Shown here one piece after another: positions 1-8,875 of a stretch of 64,000 nucleotides of DNA. How positions within the stretch are numbered: position 1 is the first letter of the stretch; every line of letters begins with the position of its first letter. The notes under the pieces are model-generated. The model ran no database searches. It saw only the letters and a list, made by a program, of their open reading frames with translations, and was not told where the DNA came from. The position numbers and the translations under genes were made by a program. Source of the stretch: Bog-793 sp963823945 (GTDB lineage Bacteria; Actinomycetota; Acidimicrobiia; Acidimicrobiales; Bog-793); the NCBI GenBank assembly GCA_963823945.1, contig CAWGNK010000003.1:124001-188000 (forward strand), written 5' to 3'.

Positions 1-2348
1 CTCCGGAAGAACGGGATCCGGCGCGTCCGGATCACGTAGATGACGAGAGTCTGGGTGGCGATGGACTCGACGAACCACCCGGACCGGAACTCGACGTGGC
101 CGGCGTGCAGGATCCAGAGCATCACCCCGAACGTCGCGTAGTCGAAGATCGAACTGACGGGACCGAACACGGACATGAAGCGCCGGATGAACCTCATGTC
201 CCACGCCGCCGGCCGGGCGAGCACCTCCGGATCGACCCGATCGGTGGGGATCACGAGCTGGCCGGCGTTGTAGAGCAGGTTGTTGAGCAGTATCTGCGAC
301 GGCAGCATCGGGAGGAACGTCAGGAAGATCGAGGCGCCGGCGGCACTGAACATGTTGCCGAAGTTCGACGACGTGGCCATGAGGACGTACTTCATCGTGT
401 TGGCGAAGATCCGGCGGCCCTCCACGACACCGTCGGCGAGCACGCCGAGGTCCTTGTCGAGCAGCACCACGTCAGCGGCGTCCTTGGCGACGTCGGTTCC
501 GGAGTCCACCGAGATTCCCACGTCGGCATGGTGCAGGGCGACGGCGTCGTTCACCCCGTCGCCCAGGAACGCCACGTCCTTGCCGGCGCGGCGCGCCGCC
601 GTGAGGATGCGCGACTTCTGGTCCGGGCCGATCCGGGCGAACACCGTCGTTCCCGGGATCGCAGCTTCGAGCTGGGTGTCGTCGAGCGCCGCCACCTCGG
701 CACCCGAGAGCACGCCCGTGCAGACGAGGCCGATCTCCGAGCACACCTTGGCGGCGACGAGGCCGTTGTCGCCGGTGATGACCTTGACCACGATCCCCAG
801 ACTCTGGAGCTTGGCGATGGAGCTGCCGGCGTCGGCCTTCGGCGGGTCGGCGAAGGTCAGGAAGCCCTCGAACGCCAGCTCATGCTCGTCGGCGGGCTCC
901 GGTGCCCGGGCGGCGCCGGCCGGCCGGGAGGCCACGGCGACCACCCTGGCTCCCTCGTTGAACAGCGCCTCGAGCGTCGGGTGGGCGGCCGCGGGGACGT
1001 GCACGCACCGGTCCAGCACCACCTCGGGAGCGCCCTTCGTGACGAGCAGCGGCTTGCCGGCGGGGTCCTGCACCACGACCGAGGCGAGCTGCCGCTCGTG
1101 GTCGAAAGGCAGCAGGCCGACTCTCGCGTAGGTCGTCGCCTCGGTCGCGACCGGCCCGTGCGCCGCCGCGCCGGGGGCCGACCACAGGGCCTGGTCCAGC
1201 GCGTTCCCGCCGACCGGCCCGCCGGCGGTGACGGACGCCTCGTTGCACACGAGCCCGAGGAGCAGGGCGCGCTCGCTCGCCTTCCCGTCAGCGGTGAGAG
1301 CCCGCTCGAACGTGATCCTCCCCTCGGTGAGCGTGCCGGTCTTGTCGGTGAAAAGAACCTCGATGTTCCCGAGGTCCTCGATGGCGACAAGACGCTTCAC
1401 CAGCACCTTCTTCGCCGTCAGCGCCTTCGAGCCGGCGGCGAGGCTGACCGTGACGATCGCCGGCATCATCTCGGGCGCGATGCCGACGGCGATCGCGAGC
1501 GAGAAGAGCAGCGCGTCGATGAGCGGACGCGAGAGGGCGACGTTGATGATGAAGATGCAACCCGTCAGTACGGCGGCCACGATGAACAAGAAACGCGAGA
1601 AGCGCGCCAGCCCCAGCTCGAAGGCCGTCTGGCCGTGCTTCTCGGACAGGCCCGCCGCGATCTGGCCGAAGGCTGTCCGGTTCCCGGTCAGCACGACGAC
1701 CCCGAGACCCGACCCCTGGTGAACGACCGTCCCCATGAAGGCGCACCCGGGCTGGTCCTGCGCGTCCCGCCCCGTGACCGCAGGCGTCGACTTCTCGACC
1801 GGCATCGACTCGCCGGTCAGCACGCCCTCGTCGCACTCGAGCTCCTCCACCTCGATGAGGCGGAGATCCGCCGGTACGAGCCCACCGAGGCGGAGCGTGA
1901 CCAGGTCGCCGGGCACGAGGCCGGTCACGGGGATCCGGACCGTCTTGCCGTCCCGGAGGACCTCGGCCTCCTGGCGGATTTTGGCGCGCAAAGCCGCCAT
2001 CGCCATCTCCGCTCGGTACTCGTTGAAAAAGCCCAGCCCGACGCTGAGCGCCACGATCACCGCGATGATCACGGCGTTCGTGCCGCCGCCGGTCAGTCCC
2101 GAGACCAGCGCCGCGCCCAGCAGAAGGAGCAGGATTGGGTTGCGGATCTGACGGAACAGGACGGCGGTGGGACGCACCTTGTGCGTGCCGAAGGCGTTCT
2201 CTCCGTACTGGCTCAGCCGCGCGGCGACGTCGCCGGAGCTGAGGCCGTTCGGGCCGCTCCCCAGGCGCGACAGCACCTCTTCCGGGCCGAGCGTGGCGGC
2301 TTCGGCAAGGTCGAGTTCCGCGCCGGGAAGGCGCTCGGCGACGGCCAT
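1..2348 (-). CDS. Mg2+-type P-type ATPase, 3' end cut by the window
   Basis: This is a membrane cation pump of the P-type ATPase superfamily, most like MgtA/MgtB magnesium importers. Translation of the minus strand shows the phosphorylation motif DKTGTLTEG with D at about residue 335, the TGES loop (LTGESMPVEKS), ITGDN, and the hinge motif GDGVNDAVALHHADVGIS. Hydrophobic segments flank these regions. About 782 residues are present and the last transmembrane helices run off position 1. The start is uncertain: I took ATG at 2348, but a GTG at 2387 in the same frame is possible. The long plus-strand frame over this region is an artefact of GC-rich codon use. The ion is inferred from overall resemblance only; Ca2+ or another cation is not excluded. 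Confidence 0.88.
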   Translation of the reverse strand, partial: MAVAERLPGAELDLAEAATLGPEEVLSRLGSGPNGLSSGDVAARLSQYGENAFGTHKVRPTAVLFRQIRNPILLLLLGAALVSGLTGGGTNAVIIAVIVALSVGLGFFNEYRAEMAMAALRAKIRQEAEVLRDGKTVRIPVTGLVPGDLVTLRLGGLVPADLRLIEVEELECDEGVLTGESMPVEKSTPAVTGRDAQDQPGCAFMGTVVHQGSGLGVVVLTGNRTAFGQIAAGLSEKHGQTAFELGLARFSRFLFIVAAVLTGCIFIINVALSRPLIDALLFSLAIAVGIAPEMMPAIVTVSLAAGSKALTAKKVLVKRLVAIEDLGNIEVLFTDKTGTLTEGRITFERALTADGKASERALLLGLVCNEASVTAGGPVGGNALDQALWSAPGAAAHGPVATEATTYARVGLLPFDHERQLASVVVQDPAGKPLLVTKGAPEVVLDRCVHVPAAAHPTLEALFNEGARVVAVASRPAGAARAPEPADEHELAFEGFLTFADPPKADAGSSIAKLQSLGIVVKVITGDNGLVAAKVCSEIGLVCTGVLSGAEVAALDDTQLEAAIPGTTVFARIGPDQKSRILTAARRAGKDVAFLGDGVNDAVALHHADVGISVDSGTDVAKDAADVVLLDKDLGVLADGVVEGRRIFANTMKYVLMATSSNFGNMFSAAGASIFLTFLPMLPSQILLNNLLYNAGQLVIPTDRVDPEVLARPAAWDMRFIRRFMSVFGPVSSIFDYATFGVMLWILHAGHVEFRSGWFVESIATQTLVIYVIRTRRIPFFR

Positions 2349-2583
2349 GGCGGCAGTCTTGCCGCTCGACGGCGAATCCAAAAGCACCTTCCCCGGGTCC
2401 GGACCGTCATCCCGTGTACGAACTGGTGGGAACCGCCCGGGCCACGGGGCGGGCGGATCGTGCGAGTGCCTCGACGAAGCCGCACTCGGCTCCGGGTGGC
2501 CGGCCCCTTCCGGTGAAACAGAACTTCGGCGTTGCAGCTCGGTACGGTTGGCCTGCGTTCCGGTTCGGCACACGGGAGGGACG

Positions 2584-2826
2584 ATGATCATCTTCGGGTT
2601 TCGCCGGCGAGGCAAGAGGCTGGGGGTCATCGCGCTCCCCTGCGGGAACTGCGCCTCGGGACAGCTCGTCCTTCACAAGATGACGCGCTGGTTCACCTTG
2701 TTCTTCATCCCCGTCATCCCCGTGAGCGCCCGCCACGTCACCGTTTGCCCGAACTGCAAAGCGCTGCGCGACGTGCCGCGGGACCAGTTGGAACACGTGA
2801 AGAGCCTCCTGCCAGCCACCAGCTGA
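2584..2826 (+). CDS. small zinc-ribbon protein
   Basis: An 80-residue protein with two CxxC pairs, CGNC (C20/C23) and CPNC (C55/C58), which together make a typical zinc ribbon. A short hydrophobic stretch (WFTLFFIPVIPV) lies between the pairs, as in small membrane-associated zinc-ribbon proteins of actinobacteria. The ATG is preceded by a clear GGGAGGG ribosome site. A longer in-frame reading upstream exists but lacks such a site. It stands alone, divergent from the ATPase gene. Its function is unknown; metal binding is inferred from the cysteines. Confidence 0.72.
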   Translation: MIIFGFRRRGKRLGVIALPCGNCASGQLVLHKMTRWFTLFFIPVIPVSARHVTVCPNCKALRDVPRDQLEHVKSLLPATS

Positions 2827-2920
2827 GAAGGCTCAGGGAGGCTCGTGACGCGCAAGACGCCACCGGCCTCAGCCCAAAGCGTCGGCGGCGTGGGATGCGC
2901 CCGGCCGCACACGGCGGATC

Positions 2921-3394
2921 TCAGGCACCCGCAGCGGCCGCCTCCAGCTCTGCGATGTCGAGCTTCACCATCTTCAGCAACGCCTGCATGACCCGATCGG
3001 CACGGGCGGGGTCGGGGTCGCCCAGCAGTTCAGCGAGCCGGGCCGGCACGACCTGCCAGGACAACCCGAAGCGATCGGTGAGCCACCCGCATTGCACCGG
3101 CTCTCCCCCCTCAACGAGCCTGTCCCAGTAGTGGTCGATCTCTTCCTGGGTCTCGCAGGTGATGACGAGGGAGATGGCGGGCGTGAAGTGGTACTCGGGG
3201 CCACCGTTGAGCGCCAGGAACGGTTGTCCGCCGATCTCGAAGTACACGGCCAATGTCGAGCCCTCTTCCATGCGGTTGTCGGGTCCGTACTTGCTCCCCC
3301 CGACTCGCCTCGAGTTCGGGAAGATCGCAAGGTAATGGTCGACCGCGGCGTCGGCGTCACCGTCGAACCAGAGACACGTCATGAGTGGATTCAT
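2921..3394 (-). CDS. VOC-superfamily protein (PhnB/3-demethylubiquinone methyltransferase-like)
   Basis: A 157-residue protein that reads as a PhnB-type member of the vicinal oxygen chelate superfamily, often mislabelled 3-demethylubiquinone-9 3-methyltransferase. It starts MNPLMTCLWFDGDADAAVDHY and carries the typical GQPFLALNGGPEYHF and TDRFGLSWQVVP segments. Length matches the family. No substrate can be assigned. The ATG sits close behind the convergent reading of the next gene and no operon partner is evident. Confidence 0.85.
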   Translation of the reverse strand: MNPLMTCLWFDGDADAAVDHYLAIFPNSRRVGGSKYGPDNRMEEGSTLAVYFEIGGQPFLALNGGPEYHFTPAISLVITCETQEEIDHYWDRLVEGGEPVQCGWLTDRFGLSWQVVPARLAELLGDPDPARADRVMQALLKMVKLDIAELEAAAAGA

Positions 3395-3557
3395 CCTGCG
3401 AGGCTACGGCGAGGGCGGCGGAATCGTGACCCGCGGTGCGAGGCCACGTGGGTCACGTGCCAGGGAACGGCTCATCCCGTCTGCCGCGCGCGAACGAGTC
3501 GTCGAACCCGGTTCCGCCAACCCGGCGAGGGGCTCTGCCCGCGCGCGACGAGCCGGA

Positions 3558-4478
3558 TCAGCCCTCCGGCCGGTAGCGGACCGTGAAGGAAGCGAACGTG
3601 CCCCGGCTCCGTAGTGGACTCTGCCGCGCGTCGATCTTCCCGTCATTTTGGACCATCTCGATCGAGAACAGATCGGCAAGGAACGTCCGTGCGCCTCGGG
3701 ACTCACCCACCGCGAGGTCGTTGAACGTCACCGGCGTGAAGTCGGCCAGCGGGTAGTAGCCGGTCCCCACCGGCAACAGGCCGCTGTCCTCGACGATCCA
3801 CTCCGCCTCTTTGGCGACGTATCGCACGGGTTTGGTTCCCCAGGCGGACTTTCCGTTGGTCTCGTCAGCCACGAAGTACCGCCATTCCCCCGACGGGGCC
3901 TGCTCGACGCGAGCGCGGACGAGGTCGCCCGGCCGGACGGCGAACTCCATCTGCCAGGCGTCACCGAGCGCGTCGTCCGCGAAGACCGCCTGATAGACGG
4001 GCGCCCCGTTCACGCAGTACGACTCGGTGCCCGTCTGGAACAGCCCCGGAAGGTACTGCCAGCCGTTGACACCGACCCATACCGAGACACTGCCGCCCGG
4101 AACGGACGAGCAGTTCACCGCCGGCACCCGCCACTCGCCACCGACGATGCGATATCTCGCCACGCCGGCCACGAACACATACCCGGACCAGCTGCGGCTC
4201 GTGTAGCCCGGCGCCGGCGAGAACGGCGGTGCGGGGTTCAGCGACTGGACCTCGCCGTTCGGCGCCTCGAACACGCAGGCGACGTAGAGAACCTGGTCGC
4301 CCCGCACCTCGTGGACCCGGACCCGCGCGGCGTAGGGCGGACGGCAGCGCGCCGCATCTCCCAGCGGGTACCAGGACGGCCACCTGGGCTGGGAAAGGAG
4401 GGCGGGAACGAACGCGAGCGCAACGGCGGCGAACGCCGCGACGCAGATGATGCACAGCCAACGGGCGAGGTTCCGCAT
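3558..4478 (-). CDS. secreted or anchored G1-family (eqolisin-like) peptidase
   Basis: A 306-residue protein with an N-terminal hydrophobic helix (residues 8-28) that should act as a signal peptide or anchor. The body resembles the peptidase A4/G1 fold: WVGVNGW at 134-140, then LFQTGTESYC with Q148 as the candidate catalytic glutamine, and AEWIVED with E230 as the candidate catalytic glutamate. This Gln/Glu dyad defines glutamic peptidases, best known from fungi and also present in some bacteria and archaea. The order and spacing of the two motifs suit the family. Activity is inferred. Acid-active extracellular proteolysis would be the expected role. Confidence 0.72.
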   Translation of the reverse strand: MRNLARWLCIICVAAFAAVALAFVPALLSQPRWPSWYPLGDAARCRPPYAARVRVHEVRGDQVLYVACVFEAPNGEVQSLNPAPPFSPAPGYTSRSWSGYVFVAGVARYRIVGGEWRVPAVNCSSVPGGSVSVWVGVNGWQYLPGLFQTGTESYCVNGAPVYQAVFADDALGDAWQMEFAVRPGDLVRARVEQAPSGEWRYFVADETNGKSAWGTKPVRYVAKEAEWIVEDSGLLPVGTGYYPLADFTPVTFNDLAVGESRGARTFLADLFSIEMVQNDGKIDARQSPLRSRGTFASFTVRYRPEG

Positions 4479-4721
4479 CGAAGGCCCTCATCCTAAGCGG
4501 GGCCGAATCGCCGAGGACGCGCCGCTGGACCCGGCGCAATCACCGCCTGACGACCTGTGAGGCGGGGATCGCTCCCACGACACGCCGGCGACGCGGAGGA
4601 CGCCGCTCGACATCCCGGCCAGCGGGGCCTCGGCGAGAACCTGGAGCCGGCACGGACCGCGAGACGCCGCGCCGGCGATCTGACAGCATGGGCGAGGCGA
4701 TCAGCAGCGGACAGGAGGAAC

Positions 4722-5930
4722 ATGCGCGCTCTCCAACGACGGGATCGGTGCCGGTGGCATCCTCGTCCGCATCAGGTGGCGCGGTCCGTCGCGACCGCCC
4801 TTCTCGCCGCCGCGGTGCCGCTCGTCCTGCTCGCGCCGTCGAGCCACGCCGCCTCGGCGGCGAGCTCGGTCACGACGACGACCTCGCCGTTGCACCGCGT
4901 GCCGCCGGGCAAGCCCTCGGACCTGCGACGGCTGACACTCGTCGACACGATCGGCGGGAACATCTCGCCGAAGTCGGTGGATGCGTCGGGCACGGGCCTC
5001 GTCTTCGCCCAGAACATGATGTACCGGCATACCGTCACCGTGTACTCGAGCTGGGGGCGCCTCCTGCGCACGATCCCCGACACCGTCAACATGGCGCAGT
5101 TCGGCTTCCCGGGACACCCCGGCGTGACGCACGGGGCTCCGGTCGAGGCCGCGTTCTCGCCGGACGCGCGCTACGTCTACGTCTCGAACTACTCGATGTA
5201 CGGCGCCGGGTTCGGGCCGGAGGGCAGCGACACCTGCACGCCGGAGTCGGCCGCGGCGGCGGGCGACACGAACAGCTACGTCTACCGGATCGACACCCGC
5301 ACCCTCCGGATCGACCAGGTCATCGAGGTCGGCATCGTGCCGAAGTTCCTCGCCGTGACGCCGAACGACCGCTACCTGCTCGTCTCCAACTGGTGCTCGT
5401 TCGACCTCAGCATCGTGGACATCGCGACGCACCGGCAGATCCGCGTGCTCCCGATGGGCGCCTACCCCAGGGGCATCGCGATCTCGCCCGACTCCTCGAC
5501 CGCCTACGTCGCGATCATGGGGAGCGACGACATCGTCAAGGTCAACCTGGCGAACCGCTCGGTCGAGGGCTCGTTCTACGTCGGCGATAACCCGCGCCAC
5601 GTCGTGATGAGCCCCAACGGGCGCTACCTCTACGTCTCGCTGAACGCGCCAGGCGACGTCGTGAAGGTCGATCTCCGCACCGACCGGGTCGTCGCCGAGG
5701 TGCACACCGGCGCCGACTGCCGCTCGCTCGCCATCGCCACCGACGGGCTGACGCTCTACGTCGTGAACTACCTCTCCGACTCGATGACGATGCTGCGCGC
5801 CTCGGACCTCGCGACGCTCCAGACGGTGTCGACCGGCGTCAACCCGGTGGGCGTCACCTATGACCCCCGGACCGGGGACGTCTGGGTGGCCGTCTACACG
5901 GGCGAGCTCCTCGTCTACGCCACCCACTGA
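4722..5930 (+). CDS. secreted YVTN/lactonase-type beta-propeller protein
   Basis: A 402-residue exported protein. The start at ATG 4722 is fixed by AGGAGG at 4713-4718 and gives an N-terminal basic region followed by a hydrophobic signal segment (SVATALLAAAVPLVLLAPSS). The body has repeated beta-propeller blades with YVYVSN, YLLVSNW, AYVAIMG, YLYVSLN, LYVVNY and VWVAVY strands, each followed by a VD or VNL turn as in YVTN proteins. There is no obvious catalytic residue set. The propeller probably binds a ligand or partner outside the cell; its role is unknown. Confidence 0.85.
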   Translation: MRALQRRDRCRWHPRPHQVARSVATALLAAAVPLVLLAPSSHAASAASSVTTTTSPLHRVPPGKPSDLRRLTLVDTIGGNISPKSVDASGTGLVFAQNMMYRHTVTVYSSWGRLLRTIPDTVNMAQFGFPGHPGVTHGAPVEAAFSPDARYVYVSNYSMYGAGFGPEGSDTCTPESAAAAGDTNSYVYRIDTRTLRIDQVIEVGIVPKFLAVTPNDRYLLVSNWCSFDLSIVDIATHRQIRVLPMGAYPRGIAISPDSSTAYVAIMGSDDIVKVNLANRSVEGSFYVGDNPRHVVMSPNGRYLYVSLNAPGDVVKVDLRTDRVVAEVHTGADCRSLAIATDGLTLYVVNYLSDSMTMLRASDLATLQTVSTGVNPVGVTYDPRTGDVWVAVYTGELLVYATH

Positions 5931-6047
5931 GCCCTCCGGCCGCCGCGGCGACCGGCCATCCGAATCGGGTCGTCCGGGTCCGGATGACCGCGTAATCGCC
6001 GGTCATCAGCCGCGCACGGTCCGGACGCCCCGGGTAGGGTCTGAGCG

Positions 6048-7142
6048 ATGAGCGAGGCCCTCGTCCCGACCGACCGACCGACGCGAGTCGGGATCGTCGG
6101 CCTGGGCCGCATCTACGACCTCAACATCACCGCCTACCGTGACTTCCCCGAGGTCGACGTGGTCGCCCTGTGCGACCGGGACGAGGCGAAGCTTTCCGCC
6201 CGCGCCGCCGAGTTCCCTGCGGCGGGCCGCTACACGGACCTCGAGGAGTTCCTCACCCACGACATGGACTTGGTGGAGGTGCTGGTCCCCTCGCCGCTGC
6301 ACCGCGACGTGGTCTGCGCCACCCTGGGCGCCGGCTTCCACGTGAACCTGCAAAAGCCGATGGCCGCGAACCTGGCCGAGGCCGACGAGATGATCCGCGC
6401 CGCGGCCGACGCCGGGAAAGTCCTGCGGGTGATGGAGAACTACATCTTCTACGAGCCGCTGCGGGTGCTGCGCCGGGTGGTCGAGTCCGGCGAGATCGGC
6501 GATCCCACCGGGTTCCACATGAAGATGGTCGCCACGGGGAAGGGCGGCTGGGACGTCCCGTTCGAGACCTGGCTGTGGCAGTTCGAGCAGGCCAAGGACG
6601 TCGGCGGGATCCTCGTGTACGACGACGGCTGGCACAAGTTCTCCGTCGCCCTGTGGCTCTTCGGCCCCGTGACCGAGGTCATGGCCTGGATCGGCGAGAC
6701 CGAGATCGGCCCGGGCTTCGTGATCGACGCGCCGACCACGGTGATGTGGAAGCACGAGAGCGGCCTGCGGGGGGTCTGGGACGTCACCTACGGCGTCGAC
6801 ATGCTCACCCCCTCGAAGTACTACACGAGCGACGAGCGGTTCGAGGTGCAGGGGATCAAGGGCTGGGCGCGGGTCAACCACTGCACGGCGCGGGTCCGCC
6901 AGGAGCCCTCGGTCGAGGTGTACGCCGACGGCGAGTGCCGCTCCTACCACGCCCTCGACGACGACTGGGGGTCCTCGTTCCGCGACTCGTCCCGCCAGTT
7001 CGTCCGCTGGCTGCGCGGCGACCCTGCGGGCGAGCTCCTCTGGTCCGCCGACGGGGCCCGTGCCGTCATGCAGTTCCTGACGGCCGCCCGCGAATCCTCC
7101 CGCCTCAACCGGCCGGTCCGGATCGAGGACGTGCGGGCCTAG
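6048..7142 (+). CDS. Gfo/Idh/MocA-family NAD(P)-dependent oxidoreductase
   Basis: A 364-residue protein with the N-terminal Rossmann motif VGIVGLGRIYDLN, the family segment NLQKPMA (equivalent to the EKP motif whose Lys takes part in catalysis), and a C-terminal alpha/beta domain containing DDGWHKFSVALWLFG with a candidate catalytic His. Length is typical for sugar or inositol dehydrogenases. The substrate is not evident. It is separated from the preceding gene by about 117 bp, and its 3' end runs into the remnant of the IS-interrupted gene on the opposite strand. Confidence 0.88.
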   Translation: MSEALVPTDRPTRVGIVGLGRIYDLNITAYRDFPEVDVVALCDRDEAKLSARAAEFPAAGRYTDLEEFLTHDMDLVEVLVPSPLHRDVVCATLGAGFHVNLQKPMAANLAEADEMIRAAADAGKVLRVMENYIFYEPLRVLRRVVESGEIGDPTGFHMKMVATGKGGWDVPFETWLWQFEQAKDVGGILVYDDGWHKFSVALWLFGPVTEVMAWIGETEIGPGFVIDAPTTVMWKHESGLRGVWDVTYGVDMLTPSKYYTSDERFEVQGIKGWARVNHCTARVRQEPSVEVYADGECRSYHALDDDWGSSFRDSSRQFVRWLRGDPAGELLWSADGARAVMQFLTAARESSRLNRPVRIEDVRA

Positions 7143-7166
7143 CAGGAGTCCCGCGGCGCGCCGCGC

Positions 7167-7449
7167 CTACCCTCGCCCGCCCGGGCCCGCGAGGGACCGG
7201 ACCGGCTCGCGGGCACGACGGCCCGCGTCGAACCAGCAATCGACGCCGCCGAGGCGCTCCGGCGCGCCGAGCGCCCGCTCGAAGAGCGCCCGGACGGCGG
7301 CCGGCCCGCTGCCGATCGGGTCGAGGATGACCGTGCCGATCCCGTAGCGGAGGATGTAGACCCGCAGCTCGGCGACGAGGTGGCGATCGAGCGCCGGTGG
7401 TCTCTTCGCCGCCAGGCCCAGCCCGCCCACGTCCTCCCAGGCGAGGAAG
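7167..7449 (-). pseudogene. 3' fragment of IS-interrupted membrane protein gene
   Basis: This stretch encodes the C-terminal part (LAAKRPPALDRHLVAEL through SLAGPGGRG) of the large membrane protein whose 5' part lies at 8848-10611. Reading across the two copies of a 33-bp direct repeat (7417-7449 and 8876-8908) and removing the insertion joins the halves in frame, at VGGLG followed by LAAKRP. No start codon or ribosome site serves this fragment alone, so it is probably not translated. Confidence 0.75.
7417..7449. repeat. 33-bp direct repeat, left copy flanking the IS
   Basis: Identical over 33 bases to 8876-8908. It duplicates coding sequence of the interrupted gene, as a target-site duplication would. 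IS256 elements normally duplicate 8-9 bp, so the length is unusual. Confidence 0.85.
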
Positions 7450-8875
7450 CTTCGGTGGCGGCCCAGTGATGTTCAGGCGGCGTCCTCCTTGTTGTAGTCG
7501 ATCGGCGTGACGCCGTGCTCGACGTAGTCATCGAGTGCTGCGCGGAGTGCCGGTAGATGGAGGAAGCCGTTCACCTTGCGGAACTGCTTTCCGGCTTCGA
7601 CCATGCCGGCTGCACACCAGCGCAGCGCCATCTGCCCGTCGCGCCACCGTTTCACGTTCGCTGAGTGGTCACGGCAGATCTCGATCATGGACTCGATGGC
7701 ATTCGTCGAGCGAAGCGTGCGGCCGAGTGTCGGAGGGACCTTGAGCGCCATCACGGTGAGCGTCTCGGCGAGGCCCTCGCGAAGGCTCCCCGCCGCGCCG
7801 GGGTGGCTTCTTTGCAGCTGGCGGGCGAGCTCTTCCAGCTCCGCCTCGGCACGAAGGGCGTCGTCGTAGTGGTAGATCGCACGCATCTTCTTCGTCACGG
7901 TCTTGGCGAGGGCCTTTGGCAGTTTCGACTCGACATTTCGGATCTTGTGCAGTTGGCAACGATGGATCACCGGGTGGTCGAAGACCGCTTTCACGGCGCC
8001 TGCAAGGGCCTTGGCGCCGTCGATGACGACAAGGACCGGTCTTGTCACCTCGAGTCCGCGATCGCGAAGCCCGACGAGGAGGTCCTTGACGACAGTCGCG
8101 TTCTCGGTGTCGCCCTCTGTGATCGAGAGCGGGCGCTTCCTGCCGGTTATGTCGATCCCCATCGCGACGACACAGACGTGATCGCCGAAGTGCACGCCGT
8201 CGACCATGAGCGCCACGAGGTCGAGCTCCGAGAGGTCACCGGCCAGCAGTTCGCCAAGAGCGTGCTCGGTGGCCTCGACGAAGCGGCGCGAGACCGCGGA
8301 GCGCGAGGTCGAGCTGGCGTTCGCCTCGACGCGTTCGCCGACGGGCTCGAGCCCGGACTTGTAGCGGCGCGTGGAGAGCTTGGCGAGCATCTTCTCCATG
8401 GCAAGGCGGCTCAGAATCTCGGTCGAGGAGAAGTGCTCATAGGCGGGTACGGCAAGTTCACGGGCTCCATCTGCCGAACGCACCCTCGGGCGCCGCACCG
8501 GGACGCGTCTGCCGCCCAAGGTCACCGAGCCCTCATCGTGTCCATGGCGCACCGCGATGCGGTCCGGGTCGTGACGGCCCTTCGGGCCCGCGAGGGCGGT
8601 GACGCTCTCTTCCAAGAGGACGTCCATCACCTGCAGGCCCGTGCCGACAGCGAGCGCGAGGAGACCCTCACGCAGCTCTTCGGCGAGATCTGTCATCGTG
8701 ATCGCGACCGAATCGGGCACGATCATCGCGGCGGCTGTCTTTGTCTGGTAGTTCTTCTCCATGGTGGTGGTCCCCTTGCTGTCCGAGTGACTTGGTGGTC
8801 GCCCGAACACCTACCAGAAGGCAGGCGTCAGGCGGGGGACCGCCACCTCAAATTCCACGACGAACGGGACAACCT
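7450..8875 (-). mobile_element. IS256 (Mutator)-type insertion sequence
   Basis: A roughly 1.4-kb insertion carrying one transposase gene and lying between the two 33-bp direct repeats. Terminal inverted repeats are weak: GGTGGCGGCCC at 7454-7464 matches the complement of 8837-8847 with one mismatch. The match lies 4 bp from the left boundary but 28 bp from the right boundary, so the exact ends are uncertain. The element splits a membrane protein gene on the same strand. Confidence 0.8.
7473..8762 (-). CDS. IS256-family (Mutator) transposase
   Basis: A 429-residue DDE transposase. The first catalytic Asp is in LMVDGVHFGDHV, the second in VLVVIDGAKALAGAV, and the Glu in RSTNAIESM, all in the order and context of IS256/Mutator enzymes. 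The zinc-like RCQLHKIRNV segment between them is also typical. I chose the ATG at 8762 because an AAGGGGA site lies upstream; an upstream in-frame start at 8810 exists without a clear site. The reading frame is intact, so the element may still be active. Confidence 0.93.
   Translation of the reverse strand: MEKNYQTKTAAAMIVPDSVAITMTDLAEELREGLLALAVGTGLQVMDVLLEESVTALAGPKGRHDPDRIAVRHGHDEGSVTLGGRRVPVRRPRVRSADGARELAVPAYEHFSSTEILSRLAMEKMLAKLSTRRYKSGLEPVGERVEANASSTSRSAVSRRFVEATEHALGELLAGDLSELDLVALMVDGVHFGDHVCVVAMGIDITGRKRPLSITEGDTENATVVKDLLVGLRDRGLEVTRPVLVVIDGAKALAGAVKAVFDHPVIHRCQLHKIRNVESKLPKALAKTVTKKMRAIYHYDDALRAEAELEELARQLQRSHPGAAGSLREGLAETLTVMALKVPPTLGRTLRSTNAIESMIEICRDHSANVKRWRDGQMALRWCAAGMVEAGKQFRKVNGFLHLPALRAALDDYVEHGVTPIDYNKEDAA

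Noticed and set aside
96..2516. Very long plus-strand open frame of about 800 codons
   Set aside because: Its product is low-complexity Arg/Gly/Glu/Asp/His-rich sequence with no domain. The minus strand encodes an unmistakable P-type ATPase with all motifs.
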